A stretch of DNA of 5,783 bases from Bacteroidales bacterium (GTDB lineage Bacteria > Bacteroidota > Bacteroidia > Bacteroidales > Paludibacteraceae): NCBI GenBank assembly GCA_900769035.1, contig CAAGFD010000105.1:1-5783 (forward strand), in the 5' to 3' direction. The number at the start of each line of letters is the position of its first letter. Position 1 is the stretch's first letter. Both the position numbers and the translations under genes were made by a program. Of this stretch, positions 1 to 5,783 are shown piece by piece. The notes under the pieces are model-generated. The model worked only from the letters and a program-made list of their open reading frames with translations, did no database searches and was not told where the DNA came from.

Positions 1-507
1 AGCTGCTCCTTCTCCATATCCATTTTGTAAAGTAAAACCATCAATAACAATATCTTTATTATCCTGCCTATGAGATAAAGTTTGATTTTCAATCCATATA
101 CAATAATAATGATTATGTCCGTCTAATATAGAAGGATAATCTGACCAACTTTGTCTATCGCTTAAACAAGATTCATTACCTTTAAAACCACCATAAATAT
201 GAATTCTTCCACGATAAGATGTTCTATAATTGACAACGTAATCATCTGGGCACCAAATTTGTATGGGAGAATACACTCCACAAGCTACAAAAATCGTATC
301 ATCAGGAGATGGTTTTAATCTTCCTTGACTACTCCAAACTGTAGTAGGATTAATATAAGGATTTTGCAAGAGATCGGAAATATCTTCTGCAGCATTCGAC
401 CAAGAAGAGCCATCTTTAACTCCTGCCCCTCCCTCTTTAACATACCATATTTTACCAAAACATGAATTGGCAAATACAAACAGCAACATAAAAATAATTA
501 TTCTCAT
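1..507 (-). CDS. Secreted right-handed beta-helix surface protein, N-terminal part (cut by left edge)
   Basis: The frame stays open for 169 codons from an ATG at 507 to the window edge, so the C-terminus is missing. Residues 1-18 form a signal peptide: MR, then a hydrophobic stretch (IIIFMLLFVFA), ending around NSCFG. Cys16 could be a lipidated cysteine, but ANSC is a weak lipobox, so signal peptidase I cleavage is as likely. The mature start has the pattern WYVKEGGAG...DGSSWSNA (21-39). It is followed by DDTIFVACGVY (69-79), IYGGFKGNES (104-113), SILDGHNHY (126-134) and VIDGFTLQNGYGEGA (154-168). This series (YVK..G.G.G.SW..A, GDTI.VA.G.Y, YGGF.G.E, ILDG, IDGFT...G) is typical of Bacteroidota surface proteins whose N-terminus starts a parallel beta-helix, often with a C-terminal sorting domain. 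It probably sits on the outer membrane or is exported. Its ligand and full length are unknown. A promoter lies at 641-672. Four cysteines (76, 86, 114, 136) fall in the helix part. The family call is fairly firm; the function is not known. Confidence 0.8.
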   Translation of the reverse strand, partial: MRIIIFMLLFVFANSCFGKIWYVKEGGAGVKDGSSWSNAAEDISDLLQNPYINPTTVWSSQGRLKPSPDDTIFVACGVYSPIQIWCPDDYVVNYRTSYRGRIHIYGGFKGNESCLSDRQSWSDYPSILDGHNHYYCIWIENQTLSHRQDNKDIVIDGFTLQNGYGEGAA

Positions 508-640
508 AATAATTAAACCTTAATTAATATACATAATAAACATCGTTGATATTAACTTTAAATACATCTGCATTTTTAACTAGGATGAATCAAAAGTCTA
601 ATAAAAATAGAATAGCAAAAAAGAACATCTTTTCGAAAAA

Positions 641-672
641 CAAAGGTAAATAAAATATTTAAAAAAAACAAA
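641..672 (-). promoter_or_regulatory. Bacteroidota-type promoter for the beta-helix protein
   Basis: Read on the minus strand, TTTG (672-669) is followed after 20 bases by TACCTTTG (648-641). This matches the Bacteroides sigma-ABfr promoter pattern of a -33 TTTG/TTG box and a -7 TAnnTTTG box in both sequence and spacing. Transcription would start near 634, giving a leader of about 125 nt before the ATG at 507. The same -7 octamer occurs upstream of pckA. The call rests on motif matching only. Confidence 0.6.
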
Positions 673-712
673 CAAAATAAAGATAAAAAAAATACCGAAT
701 AAAGTGCAACGT

Positions 713-732
713 AAAAAAAAAAAAAAAAAAAA
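713..732. repeat. Homopolymer run of 20 A
   Basis: The run begins after GT at 711-712 and ends before CAGCACC at 733. It lies immediately upstream of the plus-strand promoter candidate, where the spacer between -33 and -7 boxes would fall. Runs of this length are prone to slippage during replication and to length errors in sequencing, so the exact count is uncertain. Confidence 0.9.
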
Positions 733-735
733 CAG

Positions 736-743
736 CACCTTTG
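736..743 (+). promoter_or_regulatory. Possible -7 box for the small membrane protein gene
   Basis: CACCTTTG differs from the TAnnTTTG consensus at one defined position (C for the first T) and is otherwise like the boxes at 641-648 and 2958-2965. The expected -33 position, inside or next to the A run, has no TTTG, so the match is incomplete. An alternative reading uses TTTG at 740-743 as the -33 box and TAGATTTC at 762-769 as an imperfect -7 box with an 18-base spacer. Either would serve the ATG at 820. Confidence 0.3.
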
Positions 744-747
744 CAAA

Positions 748-770
748 TGAAATCTAAAACATAGATTTCA
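748..770. promoter_or_regulatory. Perfect 9-bp inverted repeat, possible operator or leader hairpin
   Basis: TGAAATCTA (748-756) and TAGATTTCA (762-770) are exact reverse complements separated by AAACA. An 8-bp palindrome TTTGCAAA (740-747) directly abuts it. If CACCTTTG at 736-743 is the -7 box, the dyad begins near the transcription start, which suits either a regulator site or a hairpin at the 5' end of the transcript. The stem has only two G-C pairs and no U tract follows, so it does not look like a terminator. Confidence 0.45.
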
Positions 771-819
771 ACACTTTTCTTGAAACAGCTCAGATTAATA
801 ACATAATAAAATAAACCCT

Positions 820-1182
820 ATGAAAAAATTAGTAGAAAGAAACAGATATTTGGCTTTTACAATAGCCATAGTGATATACCTACTATTAGATTTAGGTATA
901 AAATTCATCTTTGGAGACAATGATTTTGCTTTAACATTAAGATCAATAGTACCTCTCGGATATTTGTTCTATGTAATAATTTTTAGAACGAAATTCACTT
1001 GGCTACACGCTCTTATACTATTTATAACTTCATATTTTCTGAATGTTTTGGCTTATTATATTACATCTGCCGTTTCCATATCCGACATATTTTTATACAG
1101 CTTAATTTATGCTGTTTTTACTATTTTGATATGTTGGATTATCAATATAATTTTACAGTTAAGCAACCCAAAAGAGAAATAA
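820..1182 (+). CDS. Small membrane protein with about four transmembrane segments, unknown function
   Basis: This 120-residue frame starts at an ATG in an A-rich context (AATAAACCCT just upstream), as is usual for starts in Bacteroidota, and ends in TAA before a strong terminator. I do not recognise the family. Hydrophobic stretches at about residues 11-31, 39-57, 62-82 and 88-113 suggest four membrane spans. The N-terminus is basic (MKKLVERNR) and so is the short C-terminal tail (NPKEK). By the positive-inside rule both ends probably face the cytoplasm. There are no catalytic motifs, and the only cysteine is at 104. GC is 98 of 363 bases (27%), well below its neighbours. Part of this follows from Phe, Leu, Ile and Tyr codons, so it is weak evidence for transfer. 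It stands alone, divergent from the beta-helix gene and convergent with pckA. An overlapping +1 frame (999-1193) is a shadow. Coding is likely but not certain. Confidence 0.7.
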   Translation: MKKLVERNRYLAFTIAIVIYLLLDLGIKFIFGDNDFALTLRSIVPLGYLFYVIIFRTKFTWLHALILFITSYFLNVLAYYITSAVSISDIFLYSLIYAVFTILICWIINIILQLSNPKEK

Positions 1183-1219
1183 TCCGAATTTAAACAGTTA
1201 CACTTACTGATGATAATAT

Positions 1220-1263
1220 AAAAAATTAGGCTGTCTAACTAACGTAAGACAGCCTAATTTTTT
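1220..1263. terminator. Bidirectional intrinsic terminator between converging genes
   Basis: A perfect 17-bp inverted repeat (1220-1236 with 1247-1263) surrounds a 10-base loop. Its core is TTAGGCTGTCT / AGACAGCCTAA, flanked by A6 on the left and T6 on the right. The transcript of either strand therefore forms a hairpin followed by U residues. It lies 37 bp after the stop of the small membrane gene and 17 bp after the pckA stop, so it can end both. Confidence 0.9.
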
Positions 1264-1280
1264 ATGTTTATAGATATCTA

Positions 1281-2882
1281 TTACAATTGAGGTCCGGCAG
1301 CGACTAAAGCTTTACCTTTGTCATTAGATGTAAATTTATTAAAGTTCTTAATAAATTGCTCTGCAAGGTTTTTAGCTTTACCTTCCCATTCACAAGCGCA
1401 AGAATAAGTGTCGCGAGGATCAAGGATTTTTGGGTCAACATTAGGCAACTCGGTAGGTACTACAAAATTAAACATTGGGATTACCTTTGTAGGAGCTTTA
1501 TCGATAGAGCCATCAAGAATAGCATCGATAATACCACGAGTATCTTTAATAGAGATACGTTTACCAGTACCATTCCAACCGGTATTTACAAGATATGCTG
1601 TTGCTCCGGAAACATTCATTTTCTTTACAAGTTCTTCGGCATATTTTGTTGGATGTAAGCTAAGGAAAGCAGCACCGAAGCAAGCAGAGAATGTAGGAGT
1701 TGGCTCTGTGATACCGCGTTCTGTACCGGCAAGTTTAGCAGTAAATCCTGAAAGGAAGTAGTATTGAGTTTGCTCAGGAGAGAGGATAGATACAGGTGGT
1801 AATACACCATAAGCATCTGCAGAAAGGAAGATTACCTTTTTAGCGGCAGGAGCTTTTGAGCCCGGTTGAATATTATTGATATGATAAATAGGATAAGAAA
1901 CACGGGTATTCTCCGTTACACTCTTGTCTGCAAAATCGATTTTACCATTATTATCTACAGTAACGTTCTCCAAAAGAGCATCGCGACGGATTGCATTATA
2001 AATATCAGGTTCGCTATCTTTATCAAGGTTAATAACTTTTGCATAGCATCCACCTTCGAAATTAAAGATACCTTCATCATCCCATCCGTGCTCGTCATCA
2101 CCGATAAGTTGACGTTTAGGGTCTGTAGAAAGAGTAGTTTTACCGGTACCGGAAAGACCGAAGAAGATAGCTGTTTCACCTTTATCATTTGTATTTGCAG
2201 AGCAGTGCATAGATGCCATACCGCGGAGTGGCAATAAGTAGTTCATAATAGAGAACATACCTTTTTTCATTTCACCGCCGTACCAAGTATTGATAATGAT
2301 TTGTTCACGGCTTGTAAGGTTGAAAACAACTGCAGTTTCAGAGTTCAAACCAAGCTCTTTATAATTCTCAACTTTTGCTTTTGAGGCGTTATATACAACG
2401 AAATCAGGTTCTCCGTATTCTGCCAATTCTTCGGCTGTAGGACGGATAAACATATTTGTAACAAAGTGTGCTTGCCAAGCTACTTCTACGATAAAGCGAA
2501 CTTTAAGGCGTGAATTTTTATTAGCACCACAGAAAGTATCAACTACATATAACTTCTTGTTAGAAAGTTCTTTAATAGCAATATCTTTAAGCGCAGCCCA
2601 CGTTTTCTCGGTTACAGGTTTATTATCATTTTTATACTCATCTGAAGTCCACCATACAGTATTTTTACTTACCTCATCCATCACAAAGAATTTATCTTTA
2701 GGTGAACGGCCGGTATAAACACCTGTCATTACATTAACTGCACCCAATTCGGTTACTTGACCTACTTCAAAACCCTCTAAGCCCGGTTTTGTTTCTTCTT
2801 GAAAAAGTACTTCGTATGAAGGATTGTGAAGAATTTCTGTAGCTCCACTAATTCCATACTTAGACAAATCTAATATTGACAT
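1281..2882 (-). CDS. pckA: Phosphoenolpyruvate carboxykinase (ATP)
   Basis: A complete 533-residue cytosolic enzyme interconverting oxaloacetate plus ATP with PEP, CO2 and ADP; E. coli PckA is 540 residues. The P-loop GLSGTGKTT is at 242-250 with Lys248. The metal-binding kinase-2 motif LIGDDEHGW is at 259-267 (Asp262, Asp263). Aligning by eye to the E. coli enzyme with an offset of six finds the other active-site residues in place: Arg59 (substrate carboxylate), Tyr201, Lys207 and His226 (manganese ligands with Asp263), Thr249 and Arg327. It should be active. The ATG at 2882 gives the usual short N-terminus ([11 protein letters not shown]), and no upstream alternative is needed. The gene stands alone between its own promoter candidate (2958-2965) and the terminator at 1220-1263. 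In gluconeogenic growth it makes PEP. In succinate-producing Bacteroidales it is often assigned to carboxylation of PEP with ATP gain, which is an inference for this organism. No frameshift or missing motif is seen. Confidence 0.97.
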   Translation of the reverse strand: MSILDLSKYGISGATEILHNPSYEVLFQEETKPGLEGFEVGQVTELGAVNVMTGVYTGRSPKDKFFVMDEVSKNTVWWTSDEYKNDNKPVTEKTWAALKDIAIKELSNKKLYVVDTFCGANKNSRLKVRFIVEVAWQAHFVTNMFIRPTAEELAEYGEPDFVVYNASKAKVENYKELGLNSETAVVFNLTSREQIIINTWYGGEMKKGMFSIMNYLLPLRGMASMHCSANTNDKGETAIFFGLSGTGKTTLSTDPKRQLIGDDEHGWDDEGIFNFEGGCYAKVINLDKDSEPDIYNAIRRDALLENVTVDNNGKIDFADKSVTENTRVSYPIYHINNIQPGSKAPAAKKVIFLSADAYGVLPPVSILSPEQTQYYFLSGFTAKLAGTERGITEPTPTFSACFGAAFLSLHPTKYAEELVKKMNVSGATAYLVNTGWNGTGKRISIKDTRGIIDAILDGSIDKAPTKVIPMFNFVVPTELPNVDPKILDPRDTYSCACEWEGKAKNLAEQFIKNFNKFTSNDKGKALVAAGPQL

Positions 2883-2902
2883 AACTATATACTATTTTTA
2901 AA

Positions 2903-2915
2903 TTGTTATTAACAA
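2903..2915. promoter_or_regulatory. Small dyad in the pckA leader
   Basis: TTGTTA and TAACAA are exact reverse complements around a single T. The centre lies 27 bp before the pckA ATG, inside the predicted leader. It could be a protein-binding half-site pair, but in sequence this AT-rich a 6-bp dyad can occur by chance. Confidence 0.2.
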
Positions 2916-2957
2916 AAAATAATTCATGCAAGAGAAAAAGCCATCCTCTCACACGTG

Positions 2958-2965
2958 CAAAGGTA
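2958..2965 (-). promoter_or_regulatory. -7 promoter box for pckA
   Basis: On the minus strand this reads TACCTTTG, an exact TAnnTTTG match and identical to the box before the beta-helix gene. Transcription would start near 2950, leaving a leader of about 68 nt before the ATG at 2882. The -33 position is T-rich (TTTT) without a TTTG, so only the -7 half is convincing. Confidence 0.5.
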
Positions 2966-3109
2966 CAACAAAAAACGAGAATAAAAAAAGAAATAAAGAA
3001 TTTTTTCCATAATTCGCGAAAATAATACAACACCGTATATATCAGTATTTTAGCAATAAAAATGCGTGTTAAAACAAAGATAATAATATATTAATATGTT
3101 AAATTGGCA

Positions 3110-3128
3110 CACAAAAGAAACTTTTGTG
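3110..3128. terminator. Short hairpin downstream of recQ, possible weak terminator
   Basis: CACAAAAG and CTTTTGTG form a perfect 8-bp stem with a 3-base loop, about 130 bp after the recQ stop. On the minus strand what follows is AT-rich but is not a clean U tract, so termination would be weak. No better terminator was found between recQ and pckA, so some read-through into pckA is possible. Confidence 0.3.
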
Positions 3129-3257
3129 CAACATCTTTTTCACATTTAAGAAAGAGAAAAAGCGGGAAATATGACTTTTTGTTAAGCGAGACTGATATTC
3201 TAATACAACAAAATATACTCAGAAAAAAATGAAGAAAAAAAAATAAAAATAGAATGA

Positions 3258-4976
3258 TTATCGTTTTGACAGACAATAATCACAATGACCGCACGGCTTC
3301 GGATTCTCTTGTCCAAAATATTTGGCTAGTAACACAGAACGGCACTCTTTTTTGGATGATACATAATTATACATAGCAAGTAATCTTTCATACAAATAAT
3401 CGATACGAGACTCGTAGGCGGACTTTGGTATAAAGAGTTCTTCGGCTTCTAATCGGGGTGTATTATAGATTATTAACGGGGAGCGTTTAAAAGGTATATA
3501 ATCTACTACTCCTTGATTGCTGAGGTTTAAAAGATGATTATAGATCTTATTTCGATCGATACCCAATGCTTTAGCTATATAATCTTCACTAATGTGCTGA
3601 TAATCGGAGAATATTCCGGTATATACACGTAAAAAGGCTTCGAGAATAGGGTCGGAATCGGGCTGTGTCATCCTCCAATCAAAGAGTTTGGATGGTGGCA
3701 ACAACACTTTGAGTTTACTGGCATTTTCCATTTCATCGACAAGAGTAATATATCCTGCCCACTGTAATATATTAAGCGATGCCAACACTTGTGAATACGA
3801 CAAATGACATGTGTGGCAAAACTGCTCAAGGTTAAATGGAAAAACGGCACCTTCTCCGGAATATACACCTATTACAAAATAGTTTGCCAACTGCTGATAA
3901 ACATTTCGTACATACTCTTTAGGAGGGAACACTTGCTCATGACGATGCAGGAGTCGCTCAATACTACTATCGGTAACAAGCAGAACGGCATAAGATTTTT
4001 TCCCATCACGTCCGGCTCTACCGGCTTCTTGATAATACTGTTCAAGCGCATCGGGTATATCGTAATGAACAACGACCCTGACATCCGGTTTGTCAATTCC
4101 CATACCAAAAGCATTAGTAGAACAGAGAATTTGTGTTTTACCCTCCATCCATGCGTTTTGGCGTTTATCTCTTTGAAAAGAATCCAGTCCGGCATGATAG
4201 AAATCGGCGGAAAGCCCCGTTTTTTGCAATATTTGAGCCAATTGCTCCGCTTGCAATCGTGTACGCGTATACACAATAGATGAGCCGTTTACCGCCGTAA
4301 GTATTTTATACAATTCCGCATCTTTATCTTTAGTATTTCTAACTACATAATAGAGGTTATCTCGTTCTATCCCTGTTTGAAAATGGTTATAATTCGCCAT
4401 CTTCAATTTACTACAAATATCTTTTTGAACCACCGGAGTAGCAGATGCTGTAAGAGCCAATATAGGCACATTAGGATATTGCTCTCTAAGGTCGGATATT
4501 TTTAGATAAGAAGGTCGGAAATCATAGCCCCACTCCGAGATACAATGCGCCTCATCTACAGCAATAAGGGATATGTTAATAAACTGAAGTCGGGTCAAAA
4601 AGAAAGACGACTGCAACCTTTCGGGCGAGACATATATAAGTTTATAAGCTCCGTATTGTGCCTGCTCCAAAATATCGAAAATTTTGTTATGCGACAAGGC
4701 GGCATGTATAACGACGGCTCGAATACCTCGTTTTTTTAGGCTTTCGACTTGGTCCGTCATCAAAGCTATAAGTGGAGAGACAACAATCACTACCCCATCA
4801 AGAACCATTGCCGGCACTTGATAGGTTAGTGATTTACCACCTCCGGTAGGTAATATGGCAAGTGTATCTTTTCCACTGCATACCGACTCAATAATCTCTT
4901 TTTGTAATGGACGGAACGAGTCGTATCCCCACCGTTGCTTTAATATCTTTTCGTAATTAGTATTCTCTACTGCCAC
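3258..4976 (-). CDS. recQ: RecQ-family ATP-dependent 3'-5' DNA helicase, short form with C-terminal zinc module
   Basis: A 572-residue superfamily 2 helicase that unwinds DNA in recombination and replication-fork repair. All helicase motifs are present: motif 0 WGYDSFRPLQ (16-25, adenine-binding Gln25), Walker A TGGGKS (44-49), DEAH (141-144) followed by the aromatic-rich loop CISEWGYDFRP (145-155), LTASATP (175-181), IVYTRTR (234-240), STNAFGMGIDKPDVR (286-300) and QEAGRAGRDG (316-325, arginine-finger region). The zinc cysteines (545, 562, 565, 568) keep the exact spacing of E. coli RecQ (C-x16-C-x2-C-x2-C). They lie at the very end instead of just after the helicase core, about 190 residues later than expected. 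Residues about 345-515 fill the gap and include a winged-helix-like part (IAKALGIDRNKIYNHLLNL, 468-486). No HRDC domain follows. The start is GTG at 4976; an in-frame TGA lies ten codons upstream with no ATG between. It follows the nucleoside kinase by 38 bp, probably in one operon. Confidence 0.93.
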   Translation of the reverse strand: MAVENTNYEKILKQRWGYDSFRPLQKEIIESVCSGKDTLAILPTGGGKSLTYQVPAMVLDGVVIVVSPLIALMTDQVESLKKRGIRAVVIHAALSHNKIFDILEQAQYGAYKLIYVSPERLQSSFFLTRLQFINISLIAVDEAHCISEWGYDFRPSYLKISDLREQYPNVPILALTASATPVVQKDICSKLKMANYNHFQTGIERDNLYYVVRNTKDKDAELYKILTAVNGSSIVYTRTRLQAEQLAQILQKTGLSADFYHAGLDSFQRDKRQNAWMEGKTQILCSTNAFGMGIDKPDVRVVVHYDIPDALEQYYQEAGRAGRDGKKSYAVLLVTDSSIERLLHRHEQVFPPKEYVRNVYQQLANYFVIGVYSGEGAVFPFNLEQFCHTCHLSYSQVLASLNILQWAGYITLVDEMENASKLKVLLPPSKLFDWRMTQPDSDPILEAFLRVYTGIFSDYQHISEDYIAKALGIDRNKIYNHLLNLSNQGVVDYIPFKRSPLIIYNTPRLEAEELFIPKSAYESRIDYLYERLLAMYNYVSSKKECRSVLLAKYFGQENPKPCGHCDYCLSKR

Positions 4977-5016
4977 TATTAATACGTTACAAATAAAGAG
5001 TCGTCAACATAATCGA

Positions 5017-5783
5017 TTAATAGTGAAAAGAGCTACCACCCAAAAATTCTCTGAGAAGTGAGGTAGGCGGTATTTCACAATCTTGTATCGTAGTAAAATA
5101 TTTCAAGAATTTCAAAAGACGATGTGCTTCGGAGTACTCTTCACAATATTGAGGTACTTCGGCAAGAATAGGCTCGGCATGGCGGCGTAGCACTGCGAAT
5201 TCAAATAGCATGGCACTATTAAACATCACATCTGCATTCTCTTGATAAGGGAAAATCCATTTCTCTTCGCCTTTTCGCACCGATGGCCAACGAGAAATAG
5301 TATCTCGTGCTGTATAATTACGGAATTTATAATCGCGCACGATACGGCGGAGTAAACGGGTATCGGTGGTAGCGATATAATTATGGTCGTCCAACGAAAT
5401 GGATGTTAAAGCGGAGACGTAGACTTTAAACATAGCCTTTTGAGGGATAGACGGGCACATATCAGGGTTTAAAGCATGAATACCTTCCATGATAAGAACG
5501 TCACCTTCGTGCAATTGAATATAGTCGCCATGCCACTCGCGCTTTCCGGTTTCGAAATTAAAAGTAGGTATCTCCACCTTTTCACCGTTCAAAATACGTT
5601 GCAACTGATTATTTAGCAATTCAAGGTCGAGAGCGTTAAGAGCTTCAAAATCCCATTGCCCGTTTTCATCGAGGGGAGTCTCTTCCCTATTCACGAAATA
5701 GTTATCCAAGCTCAACACAAAAGGGCGAAGACCATTTACTACAAGCTGTATGCTAAGGCGCTTAGAAAAAGTAGTTTTACCGG
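5017..5783 (-). CDS. Uridine-kinase-like nucleoside kinase, C-terminal part (cut by right edge)
   Basis: The frame is open from the window edge to TAA at 5017-5019, giving 254 complete residues. The first visible residues, GKTTFSKRL, are the second half of a Walker A motif, so the gene continues beyond 5783; the GTG at 5718 is internal and not the start. Numbering from that Gly: LSLDNYF (23-29) matches the substrate-side D-x-Y/F motif of uridine kinases and phosphoribulokinases. VLIMEGIHAL (95-104) is the Walker B strand and following Glu. RLLRRIVRDY (142-151) with RDT (159-161) is the arginine-rich lid. The protein would phosphorylate a nucleoside, probably uridine or cytidine, with ATP or GTP for pyrimidine salvage in the cytosol. 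In Bacteroidota, kinases of this type often carry an N-terminal TGS/ThrRS-like region and total about 550 residues; that part would lie outside the window. Phosphoribulokinase is less likely, given no carbon-fixation context. recQ follows 38 bp downstream. Confidence 0.85.
   Translation of the reverse strand, partial: GKTTFSKRLSIQLVVNGLRPFVLSLDNYFVNREETPLDENGQWDFEALNALDLELLNNQLQRILNGEKVEIPTFNFETGKREWHGDYIQLHEGDVLIMEGIHALNPDMCPSIPQKAMFKVYVSALTSISLDDHNYIATTDTRLLRRIVRDYKFRNYTARDTISRWPSVRKGEEKWIFPYQENADVMFNSAMLFEFAVLRRHAEPILAEVPQYCEEYSEAHRLLKFLKYFTTIQDCEIPPTSLLREFLGGSSFHY

Larger units (their letters stand above)
508..819. other. A-rich divergent intergenic region
   Basis: These 312 bases separate the minus-strand surface protein from the plus-strand membrane protein and carry no convincing gene. 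The stretch from about 600 to 732 is strongly A-biased on the plus strand. It contains the minus-strand promoter at 641-672, a run of 20 A at 713-732, a plus-strand promoter candidate at 736-743 and an inverted repeat at 748-770. A 10-bp palindrome TTTTCGAAAA at 630-639 lies where minus-strand transcription would begin. The surface-protein leader would be about 125 nt. Confidence 0.7.
2883..3257. other. Intergenic spacer between recQ and pckA
   Basis: These 375 bases hold no convincing gene. From left to right they contain the pckA leader (about 68 nt) with a small dyad at 2903-2915, the -7 box at 2958-2965, a second -7-like octamer TATCTTTG on the minus strand at 3075-3082 (no -33 partner at the right distance), a hairpin at 3110-3128, and a T-rich stretch on the minus strand immediately after the recQ stop. 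A frame at 3091-3276 is rejected as low-complexity noise. Confidence 0.65.

Noticed and set aside
590..628. 12-residue hydrophobic frame (MFFFAILFLLDF) in the leader of the beta-helix gene
   Set aside because: It could be called an upstream leader peptide, but it arises from T-rich sequence, has no regulatory codon pattern and no nearby attenuator hairpin.
1866..2237. Plus-strand frames of 100-123 codons opposite pckA
   Set aside because: They are antisense shadows of a strongly conserved gene, with low-quality composition and no motifs.
3083..3098. AT-rich palindromic stretch (TAATATATTA)
   Set aside because: Short self-complementary AT runs are expected in spacer DNA of this composition; nothing links it to an origin or attachment site.
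3091..3276. 61-codon minus-strand frame beginning at TTG and overlapping the recQ stop
   Set aside because: It is mostly Phe, Leu, Ile, Ser and Lys from T-rich sequence, needs a TTG start inside recQ, and has no recognisable motif. It is best explained as chance in AT-rich spacer DNA.
3804..4283. 159-codon plus-strand frame opposite recQ, and the 134-codon alternate minus frame
   Set aside because: Both overlap the conserved helicase motifs of recQ in other frames and show no independent coding signs.
5017..5718. Reading the nucleoside kinase as a complete 233-residue protein starting at 5718
   Set aside because: The frame continues upstream to the window edge and includes GKTT of the Walker A motif, so the GTG at 5718 is an internal valine.

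Overview
The window looks like a piece of a low-GC Bacteroidota chromosome, most likely order Bacteroidales. Four things suggest this. The only recognisable promoter boxes are of the TAnnTTTG (-7) type. Start codons lack clear Shine-Dalgarno sequences. A secreted protein begins with a beta-helix domain of a style common in Bacteroidota. A uridine-kinase-like protein of the kind annotated as 'nucleoside kinase' in Bacteroides relatives lies directly upstream of a short RecQ. Genus cannot be assigned from sequence reading alone.

Layout from left to right. (1) Positions 1-507, minus strand: the N-terminal 169 residues of a secreted right-handed beta-helix protein, cut by the left edge. (2) Positions 508-819: a very A-rich divergent intergenic region. 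It holds a good minus-strand promoter for the surface protein, a run of 20 A, a perfect 9-bp inverted repeat, and a weaker plus-strand promoter candidate. (3) Positions 820-1182, plus strand: an unrecognised 120-residue protein with about four membrane segments and very low GC. (4) Positions 1220-1263: a strong hairpin with A/T flanks that can terminate both converging genes. (5) Positions 1281-2882, minus strand: a complete, apparently active ATP-type phosphoenolpyruvate carboxykinase (pckA). (6) Positions 2883-3257: a 375-bp spacer with the pckA promoter candidate and small dyads. (7) Positions 3258-4976, minus strand: a 572-residue RecQ helicase whose four-cysteine zinc module sits at the extreme C-terminus. 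(8) Positions 5017-5783, minus strand: the C-terminal 254 residues of a P-loop nucleoside kinase, cut by the right edge inside its Walker A motif.

The nucleoside kinase and recQ are 38 bp apart in the same direction and probably form one transcription unit, with no evident functional link beyond general nucleotide and DNA metabolism. pckA appears to be transcribed alone and connects the TCA-cycle C4 acids with PEP. In Bacteroidales this enzyme is often discussed as working in the CO2-fixing direction during fermentation to succinate; direction cannot be read from sequence.

I see no CRISPR array, tRNA, rRNA, insertion sequence, toxin-antitoxin pair or defence cassette. The least ordinary parts are the 508-1182 region (homopolymer, dyad and orphan membrane gene) and the rearranged C-terminal half of RecQ. 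Nothing here amounts to a clear new system.
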